DNA from: Oscillospiraceae bacterium
GTDB lineage: Bacteria > Bacillota > Clostridia > Saccharofermentanales > Saccharofermentanaceae
Length of the DNA: 32,992 bases
Direction: 5' to 3'
NCBI GenBank assembly: GCA_902775565.1
Contig: CACYMP010000025.1
Span: 1 to 32,992, forward strand
In this document: positions 15,101 through 22,415 of the stretch, in pieces
Layout of the letters: every line of letters starts with the position of its first letter
Position numbering within the stretch: the first letter of the stretch is position 1
Made by a program: the position numbers and the translations under genes
The notes under the pieces: generated by a model
What the model was told of the DNA's origin: nothing
Seen by the model: the letters and a program-made list of their open reading frames with translations, nothing else
Databases searched by the model: none

Positions 15101-15226
15101 TTACTGCGCCAAACTTTTTCCGATAGGATGCACCGTCTTTACCGGGTCTGTTCCTATCGGAATCGCGCACGAAGTAAGTCCTATCAGGACCATGAGAATC
15201 AGCATCAAAGAAAAAAGTCTCTTCAT
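15101..15226 (-). CDS. 41-residue lipoprotein
   Basis: A short gene with good signals. AAGGAG lies 6 bp before the ATG at 15226. The product begins MKRLFSLMLILMVLIGL and continues with the lipobox LTSC (Cys20), followed by a mature tail of only about 22 residues (AIPIGTDPVKTVHPIGKSLA, then Gln). Basic start, hydrophobic core and lipobox are textbook for signal peptidase II processing. A longer frame on the same strand (14862-15248) is out of register and has no signal. The gene is convergent with the metal-regulated lipoprotein, and the terminator at 15301-15332 separates it from the DUF4097 operon. The inverted repeat CCGATAGGA/TCCTATCGG lies inside the coding region. Function unknown; very small lipoproteins of this kind include entericidin-like ones. 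Confidence 0.6.
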   Translation of the reverse strand: MKRLFSLMLILMVLIGLTSCAIPIGTDPVKTVHPIGKSLAQ

Positions 15227-15300
15227 CGGTGCTCCTTACATTTTTCAAATATATTACAATGACGGCTCTTATGTAAAAATAGCCCTTTGTGGCAATCTGT

Positions 15301-15332
15301 AAACAAAAAGCACCTGCAGGATCTGCAGGTGC
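15301..15332 (-). terminator. Terminator of the ECF sigma operon
   Basis: On the minus strand GCACCTGCA / TGCAGGTGC (perfect 9-bp stem, loop of 5) is followed by TTTTTGTTT. It lies about 30 bp after the stop of the DUF4097 lipoprotein gene. Confidence 0.9.
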
Positions 15333-15362
15333 CTGTATGTCTGAGGGCCGTCAGACCGGCTC

Positions 15363-16427
15363 TTATTTCTTGTAGATATCCACGTCACCGGAAGATACGT
15401 TGATGGTCATTGTTGAAGAACCGTTGCCGCTGGTGTATTCCTTGCCGTTCTTTGTGAAGGGGAGCTCGGAATTGAAGTGGCCGCTGGAGATCTTTGCAGT
15501 GACCTTGACGTCGGAATCCTCAGGCATTGTGATCTTAACCCAGCCGGAGCTTGACTTGATCGCAGAGGTCTTGGGGGCAACTGCAAAATCGAAAGTGTTG
15601 TGGCCTGAAGAAGACCTGGAGTTAAGCTCTGTGATCTCGTTTGCAGTAACAGTGATGTTGCCGGAGCTTGCGTGAACATCCATCTTGGAGACCTTGTCGG
15701 CTTCAGTTGTAATGTTGCCTGAAGAAGAATCGATGGTCATGGAAGAGCACTCACCGCTCTGCTTGATGTCGATATCGCCGGATGAAGCCTTGATGTTGAT
15801 GCTCTCGCTGTCGCCTTTATCTGAGAGGACGATGTTGCCTGATGAGACCTTGATCTGGATGTTCTTGCCTGATCCGTCAACGTTTGCGTTGCCGGAAGAA
15901 AGCTTCGCGTCAAAGCCGCCTGCAGTTATGTCTTTGCATGTCAGGTTACCTGAGGACAGATGGCTCGTGAAGCTGCCGCTTGTTATTCCGGTGCAGTTAA
16001 GGTTGCCGGAAGAGATCTCGACTGTGACGTCTTCCAGGTTCCGGGCTGAAGGGAGCGTAAGCTCGAGCTTCTTATGGATATTGGTAAAGTTGATCCTCTT
16101 GATCGACTGGCAGAATCTGACATAGAGCGTTCCGTCGTTGACCCATGTGTGAACTTTCTGGGGGTCTCTTAAGTCGATGTTGGCTGTCTCTTTTACGTTG
16201 ACCTTGTCAGAGTCGTGTGTGTTGATGGTTACATCGCCCGAGATGTAATCGATATTGATCTTGGTGACCTTTTCGTCTATCTCGCGGTCACCTGCCTTGT
16301 ATTCCGAAGCGTTGTCGTACTGATATGAAAAAGTGTTAAACATTGAAACGAATGAGCAGCCTGTAAGGCACATTGTGAGCGGCATGATGAGAGCCATTGT
16401 TCCTGCGAGTATCTTGTTCTTAAGCAT
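15363..16427 (-). CDS. DUF4097-family beta-repeat lipoprotein
   Basis: A 354-residue predicted lipoprotein (lipobox CLTGC at about residue 24). Residues about 50-354 form the DUF4097 repeat fold: a short beta unit with the motif SSGN, SSGD, SSGH or SSGW recurs about a dozen times at spacings near 20 residues, which should build a right-handed beta-helix-like ladder. DUF4097 proteins such as LiaX and YvlB belong to cell-envelope stress systems, and the operon partners here (ECF sigma and anti-sigma) agree with that. GGGAGG lies 8 bp before the ATG, inside the end of the anti-sigma gene; the two genes overlap by 8 bp, suggesting coupled translation. Last gene of the operon. It may be the signal-sensing or effector part, which is inference. 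Confidence 0.9.
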   Translation of the reverse strand: MLKNKILAGTMALIMPLTMCLTGCSFVSMFNTFSYQYDNASEYKAGDREIDEKVTKINIDYISGDVTINTHDSDKVNVKETANIDLRDPQKVHTWVNDGTLYVRFCQSIKRINFTNIHKKLELTLPSARNLEDVTVEISSGNLNCTGITSGSFTSHLSSGNLTCKDITAGGFDAKLSSGNANVDGSGKNIQIKVSSGNIVLSDKGDSESINIKASSGDIDIKQSGECSSMTIDSSSGNITTEADKVSKMDVHASSGNITVTANEITELNSRSSSGHNTFDFAVAPKTSAIKSSSGWVKITMPEDSDVKVTAKISSGHFNSELPFTKNGKEYTSGNGSSTMTINVSSGDVDIYKK

Positions 16428-17382
16428 TTTTCTTTCCTCCCTTTGCGAGTCCGATGATAATTCCTAATATGATGAGCAGCGCTGCGATTCCGATGCAGGT
16501 GATGCTCGAAGCAAAACCTGAATTTGATGAATATGTGACGCCTGTCAGGCTCGATGCCTTGGCACCGTAACTTTCGATGAGACCCTCCATCAGCCAGGAG
16601 CATACGCCGGCTGAACCGAAGCATGCGCCGATCTTTACAAGCGCGTTGGCCTTAAGATATCTGATCGAAGCAAACATTCCCCATGCCATTGCAACGAGCG
16701 GTAAGGCGATCGAAAAAGCCATCGGGAAAAATGCCTTGGGGGTTGTGCAAAGTCCGATGCAGACCATCATGAGGGCAAACGTAGCAGTGTAAGCTGTCAT
16801 GATCGCAAGTCCCTTGTGATTGCCGAGGTGCTCTTTGACGGGCTTGTTATACGCGATGAAGGGCGCGAAAAGCATCATCAGACCGAAAAGCGTTGCGGGT
16901 GCGGCAATAAAGAACCATGTGCCGCGTGAGTAGATGCTGCAGACTGCAAGAAGCAGTATTACGCTGGCAGTAAATGCAGTCATCGTGGTAAACAGCTTGT
17001 TCTTGGGCATCATCAGCGGAACTATTATCAGTGAAGCTGCAACGAGCATTGCCGCGAGTACGATGAAGAACCATGTGAGTCCTGCGCCTGTTGCGAGGTT
17101 GACGATCAGGCAGACGAGGATCGGTACGCAGAAGATCCCTCCGACTATGCTGCCCGCCAGAGCGCTCTTCCTCTTGAAGAACTTGGCCTGGGAATCGATT
17201 ACTTCGTTCTTTTCCTTGACGAGCTCTTCGTCGATCGTGCTGTCAATCATATCTTTCAGCATCTTGCCGCATGCGGGGCACTCGGCCAAATGCTCTTCTA
17301 TTATCTTTTTGCTTGCATTGCTGCATGCGCCGTCTTTATATAACGGAAGAAGATCTGAGATCATATCACATTCATATTTCAT
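16420..17382 (-). CDS. Membrane zinc-finger anti-sigma factor
   Basis: A 320-residue protein. The N-terminus is a ZAS-type zinc-finger anti-sigma domain: Cys5 and then His31-xxx-Cys35-xx-Cys38 (HLAECPACGK). About eight hydrophobic helices follow from residue 75 to the end, more than the usual single helix of anti-sigma factors. Its start codon overlaps the sigma gene's stop (ATGA), and its end overlaps the DUF4097 gene. Predicted to hold the ECF factor at the membrane until an envelope signal releases it. A fusion of ZAS with a multi-helix membrane domain occurs in Clostridia, but its signal mechanism is not known to me. Confidence 0.88.
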   Translation of the reverse strand: MKYECDMISDLLPLYKDGACSNASKKIIEEHLAECPACGKMLKDMIDSTIDEELVKEKNEVIDSQAKFFKRKSALAGSIVGGIFCVPILVCLIVNLATGAGLTWFFIVLAAMLVAASLIIVPLMMPKNKLFTTMTAFTASVILLLAVCSIYSRGTWFFIAAPATLFGLMMLFAPFIAYNKPVKEHLGNHKGLAIMTAYTATFALMMVCIGLCTTPKAFFPMAFSIALPLVAMAWGMFASIRYLKANALVKIGACFGSAGVCSWLMEGLIESYGAKASSLTGVTYSSNSGFASSITCIGIAALLIILGIIIGLAKGGKKNA

Positions 17383-17867
17383 ATTTCGTCCATCCTTTCC
17401 TTGATCTTAAGTCGGGCTCTGTGGTACGTGACCCGGGCCCAGGTCTCGGTCTTTCCGAAGATAGAACCGATCTCCGCGAATGACAGCTCGCCGAATACCC
17501 TCAGCTGGAAAACTTCCTTATACGGTTCCTCCAGCTGATGGAGTATGCTGTGGATCTTGAGTGACATCGCCTTGTCCGAGAGCTTTTGTTCTATCCCTGT
17601 GTCGTTGTCGGGCAGCTCTTCGCTCAGCTCGTCATCTTCTTTTGCATAACGCCTTTTCTCATCTATGAAGATGTTTTTCGCGATAGCACAAAGCCACGTG
17701 AAGCTCTCGCTGTCTCCCCTGAAACTCTTCTCAGTTGATATCGCCCTGAAAAAAGTCTCCTGGGTTATTTCCTCGGCGTTGTTGCGATCCTTTGCAAGCG
17801 TCATTACGTAGGAAAATACTTTCATATAAAAGGCTTGATAAAGCTTTTCTGCAGTATTCTTATCCAC
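17379..17867 (-). CDS. ECF sigma factor
   Basis: A 162-residue RNA polymerase sigma factor of the RpoE/SigX/SigM type. Region 2 is at about 8-75 (EKLYQAFYMKVFSY, NAEEITQETFFRAI, WLCAIAKNIFIDEKRR) and region 4 at about 105-158 (YKEVFQLRVFGELSFAEIG, WARVTYHRARLKIKERM). The start is GTG at 17867: the next ATG, 14 codons in, would remove the conserved start of region 2. The only Shine-Dalgarno-like element is AAAGG about 12 bp before, which is weak. The anti-sigma gene overlaps by 4 bp. An ECF-type promoter lies just upstream, so the operon is probably autoregulated. Confidence 0.93.
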   Translation of the reverse strand: MDKNTAEKLYQAFYMKVFSYVMTLAKDRNNAEEITQETFFRAISTEKSFRGDSESFTWLCAIAKNIFIDEKRRYAKEDDELSEELPDNDTGIEQKLSDKAMSLKIHSILHQLEEPYKEVFQLRVFGELSFAEIGSIFGKTETWARVTYHRARLKIKERMDEI

Positions 17868-17904
17868 GTACCAACTAACCTTTCTCTTGTGATCTCACCT
17901 GTTA

Positions 17905-17930
17905 GACGGAGTGATCCCGAATTCGTTACA
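17905..17930 (-). promoter_or_regulatory. ECF-type promoter of the sigma operon
   Basis: On the minus strand, TGTAAC (17925-17930) is separated by exactly 16 bp from CGTC (17905-17908), then TA. This matches the B. subtilis SigX/SigM/SigW promoter form (TGWAAC, 16-17 bp, CGWC or CGTA). It lies about 38 bp before the GTG start, so the sigma factor most likely drives its own operon. Confidence 0.75.
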
Positions 17931-18128
17931 ATAAAAATCGAAAAAAATTCGATTATTTTTTCGAAGCCGCCAAAAGCCTTTATTTTATTGGCTTTTCCAC
18001 GCCGTAATTTCCCGAAAAACGGCTGGCCGGCCCCTCACATTCTACTACAAAGCGCCCTGTAAACACGCAATACACGGTTTGTTCACCAAACTCTAACAAC
18101 TGGGCAACAGTTCTTTAAATCATCAAAT

Positions 18129-18239
18129 GAGTTCAGGTGCTACCATAATAATACGTAGTGTGTTTCGTAATTAAATAGGCTCGCAATTCAAATTTGCTGA
18201 AATGAACTCCCGGATCTTCCTTTCTGCCGGGAGTTTTTT
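18129..18239 (+). ncRNA. Possible small RNA or orphan attenuator
   Basis: A strong plus-strand terminator (18205-18239) ends a stretch with no plus-strand gene before it and a leftward gene after it. GAGTTCA (18129-18135) is complementary to TGAACTC (18203-18209), which includes the first part of the terminator 5' arm, so the two pairings exclude each other. GCAA/TTGC inside can form a further hairpin. No clear promoter was found; an AT-rich CATAAT at 18144-18149 is a weak candidate. I match this to no known RNA family. Confidence 0.3.
18205..18239 (+). terminator. Plus-strand terminator without an upstream gene
   Basis: AACTCCCGG (18205-18213) and CCGGGAGTT (18227-18235) pair with a 13-base loop and are followed by a run of six T (18234-18239). 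The T run exists only in the plus direction, so it does not serve the leftward flavoprotein gene, which ends at 18245. Confidence 0.7.
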
Positions 18240-18244
18240 CATGC

Positions 18245-19492
18245 TTATATCTTTGACAAGATATCCTTCGCCGCCAGATATGCCTCGCTCATGCAGGCCT
18301 GCAGATTATATCCGCCGCTGATCCCGTCGATGTCCAAAGCCTCGCCGATAATGTAAAGGCAGGGAACCACTTTGGACTCCATGGTCTTGCGGTCGACTTC
18401 CTTGAGCGACACGCCGCCACGCGTTACATATGCGGCTTCGATGGAAGGCGCACCGCCGATACCGATCTTAAGATGCTTCATCAGACGGCAAACCTTTTTG
18501 CGGTTTTCCTTTGTAAATCCCTGCGCGTATACGTCAGAGACGCCGCAGCGCGAAGCGATCTCGCCCGCGACCGAGGCGGGAACGTATTTGGAAAGGAGCG
18601 TTGTGATCTTTGTGTCTGCGTGCTCGTCTATCAGCTTCATAAATCCGCTTTCAAAGGCTTCTTCGTTCATTGAAGGAACGAGGTCCAGCTCAAGATACGC
18701 GCGCGTGCCTTTGACATCGGCAGGCACCTCTCTTGAGATCTCCATGACCGCAGGGCCCGTCAGACCGAAGTCCGCGAAAAGCAGTTCGCCTTCAAAAGAG
18801 GCTGTCTTCTTATCTTCTGCAAAGACCGATACGCGGGCATTTACGGACACGCCTGCAAGCGACTTGCAAAGCGGAGCGGAATCGCTGTCCGCCTTTACGG
18901 GAGCAAGCGCGCCCCTGACGGGAACAACGGTGTGGCCGAGCTTTTTGGCGAGCTTATATGAATCGCCGCTTGAGCCTGTCCTGGTAAATGAACTGCCGCC
19001 GCATGACAGAACGATGAAGTCAAAGTTATATGTTCCGTTATCCGTGATGACCTCGAAGTCTTCTCCTCTTCGTATGTCCAGGACCTTCGTGTCTTTGATC
19101 ACGCACGTGCTGTCAGCGATATAGGAGAGGACCGCGTCTCTTACCCTGACCGCGCTGTCGCAGACCGGGAAGATCCTGTTGTTCTCTTCTTCCTTTAGCT
19201 TTAGACCGAGTTCGTTTTGGACAAAGCTCATCGTGTCCGCAGGACCGAATTCACGGAGCGCAGGATAGATGAAATTCTCTGCTTCATGAAAGCCTTTTTT
19301 AAGGAGCGACGTGTCTTTGAGGTTGGTGATATTGCAGCGGCCGTGGCCCGTTAAGATGAGCTTTTTGCCTGGGATGCTGTTCTTTTCGATGAGCGTGACG
19401 GAGATATCTTTGCCGTTGTTCAGGCGCTTTAACTGGCAGGCCGTATAAAGGCCCGCTGCCCCGCCTCCGATTATTCCGACACTTATGCTCAT
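18245..19492 (-). CDS. BaiN/HI0933-family flavoprotein
   Basis: A 415-residue cytoplasmic FAD-dependent oxidoreductase of the HI0933/YhiN/BaiN family. The N-terminal dinucleotide-binding motif is IGGGAAGLYTA at about residues 8-18, followed by the family hallmark GKKLILTGHGRCNITN near 42-57. A second conserved block with GGVSLKEV and GEALDIDGISGGYNLQAC lies near the C-terminus and closes the FAD site. Length is normal. Some members reduce bile-acid intermediates, but most have unknown substrates, so I assign no reaction. It is monocistronic and leftward; the region upstream to 19725 is shared with the divergent HAD gene. Confidence 0.92.
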   Translation of the reverse strand: MSISVGIIGGGAAGLYTACQLKRLNNGKDISVTLIEKNSIPGKKLILTGHGRCNITNLKDTSLLKKGFHEAENFIYPALREFGPADTMSFVQNELGLKLKEEENNRIFPVCDSAVRVRDAVLSYIADSTCVIKDTKVLDIRRGEDFEVITDNGTYNFDFIVLSCGGSSFTRTGSSGDSYKLAKKLGHTVVPVRGALAPVKADSDSAPLCKSLAGVSVNARVSVFAEDKKTASFEGELLFADFGLTGPAVMEISREVPADVKGTRAYLELDLVPSMNEEAFESGFMKLIDEHADTKITTLLSKYVPASVAGEIASRCGVSDVYAQGFTKENRKKVCRLMKHLKIGIGGAPSIEAAYVTRGGVSLKEVDRKTMESKVVPCLYIIGEALDIDGISGGYNLQACMSEAYLAAKDILSKI

Positions 19493-19577
19493 AAGCTCCC
19501 CTTTTGAATCAGAACAATTATAGCATGCTAATTAATTTGTAATTCAGATTACTAGTGATAATAACCGAGAGGCACTG

Positions 19578-19668
19578 TATAATTAGAGCCAGGACAGACG
19601 ACCAGATCATCTGTCTCAAAAACCTCAATGGTAAAGCCTTCCTGCTCTGCACTGGTGGGGGGGCTTTA
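19578..19668 (+). other. Structured leader candidate upstream of the HAD gene
   Basis: A TATAAT (19578-19583) is followed by two hairpins: GACAGA/TCTGTC (19593-19598 with 19610-19615), and TAAAGCCTTCC paired with GGGG then GGCTTTA (19632-19642 with 19658-19668, two G-U pairs included). No poly-T follows the second stem. It could be a long 5' leader of the HAD gene or a small RNA. I match it to no known riboswitch. Confidence 0.3.
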
Positions 19669-19690
19669 TCTATGGCTTTCCGGTTTGTTG

Positions 19691-19696
19691 TATAAT
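19691..19696 (+). promoter_or_regulatory. -10 box before the HAD phosphatase gene
   Basis: A perfect TATAAT, 30 bp before the ATG at 19726. The corresponding -35 region is poor. Confidence 0.4.
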
Positions 19697-19725
19697 CTTG
19701 CCTGAAAACTTTTGAAGGTGCTCTT

Positions 19726-20328
19726 ATGATTAGAAATGTAGTGCTCGACATGGGAAACGTTCTCCTGGATTTCAATCCCGGTGCCGTTATGGACAGGTTC
19801 TGTTCCTCTGATGAAGAGAAAGAGATCATCAATAAGGAACTCTTTAACGGACCCGAGTGGGAGCTTGGCGACAAAGGCGAGATAAAGGACAAAGACAGGT
19901 TTGATCTCGTAAAGGTCAGGGTTCCTGAAAAATACCATCAAGCATTGAGAGACTGCGCTGACAAATGGGATTTCTGCATGGATCCGCTCCCCGGCGCAAG
20001 AGAGTTCTGCGAACACGTGAAAGAGAGCGGCTACGGGATATATGTCCTTTCCAACGCGAGCGACCTTTTCTATTCGTACTTCCCGAAGTTCCTGCCGCTT
20101 GATTTCTTTAACGGCGTATTCGTCTCGTCGGACTATCTCATGCTCAAGCCCGATGTGAAGATCTATGAGACATTCCTTGAGAAATACGGCTTGAGAGCAG
20201 ATGAGTGCCTGTTTGTAGATGACCGCGGGTGCAACTGCGAAGGCGCCCGCAAAGCAGGCCTTCAGGCCTTCTGCTTCAAGGGCAGCTATCAGGCTGTTAT
20301 CGACCGTTTAAAAGAAGAACGTCAGTAA
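19726..20328 (+). CDS. HAD-superfamily phosphatase, YihX-like
   Basis: A 200-residue HAD subfamily IA hydrolase, expected to dephosphorylate a small phosphorylated metabolite. Motif I is VLDMGNVLLDF with nucleophile Asp8; the usual second Asp is replaced by Gly, as in YihX-type members. Motif II is VLSNAS (about 106-111), motif III is Lys in LKPDVKIYE, and motif IV is FVDDRGCNCEGA (about 164-175). The helical cap lies between motifs I and II. Closest by pattern to the alpha-D-glucose-1-phosphate phosphatase YihX, but the substrate is not determined by sequence. GAAGGTG precedes the ATG. It ends 7 bp inside the 3' end of the convergent PIG-L gene. Confidence 0.9.
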   Translation: MIRNVVLDMGNVLLDFNPGAVMDRFCSSDEEKEIINKELFNGPEWELGDKGEIKDKDRFDLVKVRVPEKYHQALRDCADKWDFCMDPLPGAREFCEHVKESGYGIYVLSNASDLFYSYFPKFLPLDFFNGVFVSSDYLMLKPDVKIYETFLEKYGLRADECLFVDDRGCNCEGARKAGLQAFCFKGSYQAVIDRLKEERQ

Positions 20329-22403
20329 TCTATCTCCCACCAGAATTCGTCGCGCTTGCAGAATGAGAAATTGTAGTCTCTCGTTCCCTGATATCCTTTT
20401 CCGGGGTTGTTCTGCGAATCGAACTTGTCGATTGCCTGCCTCTTTTTCTCGATCTGCTCGTCTGTCAGAGTCCTCTTCTTCGCTTTGCTCCAGTCGAGAG
20501 TCGTCTTGCCGGACGGGAACGGGTTCGTGAACTCCTTCGCGATAATCTTCTTATCGGAATCGTAGACAAGCTCCTCAGGCCACGTGATGTCCTTCTCGCC
20601 GTGGATCGCCGTCGTGCAGAGGACCGGATGGTAGCCGTTCTCTTTCGACAGCTTCACGAGCAGGTCTTTTACAAGAAGGAACGCGTGCTGATGGTCCGTA
20701 TGCCACTCGAACTCGGATGTCGTATAGATGTAGTCGGGACGGCACGCGAGAAGGTACTCGCAGAGGTCTTCCCTGAGATTTGCTCCGGTAAAGCTTGCGG
20801 GCTCGCCTGTTCTCATCGAATGATAGTCGAAGATGTTCTGCGTTGAATCGGCGCCGGTCTTTGTCATGCCGCTCTTGGACGTAAAGGAAGTCCGGGGATC
20901 CTCGGCGGTGTTCAGTGCCTGGATCGTAAGGTCGCCGTAGCCGAACGCGGTGATGTTGTATTTATCAACGCCCAGGATCTTTAACGCTTCTGTGCTCTCC
21001 TTAAGACGGATCGGCGTGTACATCGTGTCGAAATAATCGCCCGTGGTAAGGAAAAGGACCTTAACGTCATTTCCCGCGGCAACAGTCTGCTGGATCATGC
21101 CGGCAAAGCCCAGAACTTCGTCGTCCTGGTGAGGTGCAACGATCAATGTGACGGTCTTTTTCGATTCCGCGACAGAGACGTCCTTGAATGTGATGTTGCC
21201 GTCGCCGGGCAGGAAATTGAACTTTATCTGAGCCTTGCCCTCATCAAGATAGACGGGCTCAGTCACAGTGCCTTCGCCCTTGGGGAAGAAAACTTTCTTA
21301 AGGAGCCTTCCGTTCACGAAAAGCCCGTATGTCGCATCCGCTCCCTCGTTAAGATACTCGGCCTTCAGGTCAAAGCGGCCCGCGGACTTGATGTCGAATT
21401 CGAAAACATCCGAACGGTCTTCGGGAAGAAGATCCGCGTCGTAGTTGGTTACCTCAACTGCCCTGAAATCCGCGCCGTTATTCTCAAAGACAGCGGCCGG
21501 TGTTAGCGTCTCGCCGATCATGGGCTTGCAGTATGCGCGGCGGTCGTCATTCTCCTCGAAGAACGTTATCTTGCCGTAAACGCGGTTGCCGGTGATCTTC
21601 CCCTTGTGCTCCGCGCCCTTGGGATATACGCCGTAAAGGCCCATCAGGCCGCCGTTGTGGGCGTAGCCGTGCTCTGAGCCGTATCCGTCAATGTTGACCG
21701 TGCAGTTAACGGCATCAGGGAATCCCGCGGCGATAAGTCCGCCCATGAACTGCTCGTCCTTTGTATTGCGGTCCGTATCGATGCAGACGATCGTAACGTC
21801 AGTCTCGACCTGCTCAAAGGAGCCCTTTCCGAAGCCGACCGCGCCGCCTGCGCCGAACATCCTGTCGTGCGCTCTTAAGTAAACATCGCCCTTGATCTTG
21901 CAGTTGATTATCTTCGAATCGCTCATGTATCCCGCGATCGTTCCGATAAAGCAGGGCTTGTCCGTCTTGATGCCAACATAGACCGACGAGAGCGTGAGGT
22001 TCTTTATCGTTGCGCCTTCTATAACGTCGAAAAGTCCCGCAAAGGACGTTGTGTATGTCTTCCAGTTGCCGTCATAGGTGTCGCGCTCAGCTTTTCCCAG
22101 TTCGGAAACCGTCAGGTTCTTTAATTCGTGCCCGTTGCCGTCAAGCTTTCCCGTGAAGGTGAACGGAACCCATTCAATTCCGTCCATATCGATATCGCAG
22201 CCCAGATAGTATTTGCCGTCCGGCTTGTTTGCTATGGCTGAGAACTCCTCGGGAGTAGATACCTTCTGATATGTCAGAAGTTCTATCCTGTGGCCTAAGT
22301 CCATATATAAGAAACCGATCATCAGAAGAAGAGCCAGCAAAAGCGCTGCGAACAAGGTTAACAGGATAGTTGTATTTGAACTGCTGTTTTTATCTTTACT
22401 CAT
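20322..22403 (-). CDS. Membrane-anchored PIG-L deacetylase with beta-helix-like domain
   Basis: A 693-residue protein. One N-terminal helix (about 12-33) anchors it with the rest outside. Residues about 50-300 contain GLUG/beta-helix-like strands (FTGKLDGNGHELKNLTV, FAGLFDVIEGATIKNLTL, GTIAGYMSDSKIINCKI). About 320-415 is a beta-sandwich, possibly carbohydrate-binding. About 417-690 is a PIG-L/LmbE deacetylase with metal ligands in APHQDDE (His425, Asp427, Asp428) and WHTDHQHAF (His568, His571). PIG-L enzymes remove acetyl groups from N-acetylglucosamine conjugates. Position after an acyltransferase gene suggests a role in modifying a surface glycan. It starts 12 bp after the acyltransferase stop; the GAGG of the ribosome site overlaps that stop codon. 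No terminator is visible after it. Confidence 0.85.
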   Translation of the reverse strand: MSKDKNSSSNTTILLTLFAALLLALLLMIGFLYMDLGHRIELLTYQKVSTPEEFSAIANKPDGKYYLGCDIDMDGIEWVPFTFTGKLDGNGHELKNLTVSELGKAERDTYDGNWKTYTTSFAGLFDVIEGATIKNLTLSSVYVGIKTDKPCFIGTIAGYMSDSKIINCKIKGDVYLRAHDRMFGAGGAVGFGKGSFEQVETDVTIVCIDTDRNTKDEQFMGGLIAAGFPDAVNCTVNIDGYGSEHGYAHNGGLMGLYGVYPKGAEHKGKITGNRVYGKITFFEENDDRRAYCKPMIGETLTPAAVFENNGADFRAVEVTNYDADLLPEDRSDVFEFDIKSAGRFDLKAEYLNEGADATYGLFVNGRLLKKVFFPKGEGTVTEPVYLDEGKAQIKFNFLPGDGNITFKDVSVAESKKTVTLIVAPHQDDEVLGFAGMIQQTVAAGNDVKVLFLTTGDYFDTMYTPIRLKESTEALKILGVDKYNITAFGYGDLTIQALNTAEDPRTSFTSKSGMTKTGADSTQNIFDYHSMRTGEPASFTGANLREDLCEYLLACRPDYIYTTSEFEWHTDHQHAFLLVKDLLVKLSKENGYHPVLCTTAIHGEKDITWPEELVYDSDKKIIAKEFTNPFPSGKTTLDWSKAKKRTLTDEQIEKKRQAIDKFDSQNNPGKGYQGTRDYNFSFCKRDEFWWEIDY

Positions 22404-22415
22404 ATGACCAAAGCC

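Noticed and set aside
14862..15248. A 128-codon minus-strand frame over the 41-residue lipoprotein gene
   Set aside because: It overlaps the well-supported lipoprotein gene on the plus strand, and the shorter frame has the ribosome site, signal peptide and lipobox.
17926..17940. TTACAATAAAAATCG as a further dyad-array unit
   Set aside because: There is no matching right arm, no second unit at 74 bp, and its left part is the -35 box of the ECF promoter.
18247..19124. A 250-codon plus-strand frame inside the flavoprotein gene
   Set aside because: It is a shadow in GC-rich codons; the flavoprotein motifs fix the minus strand as coding.
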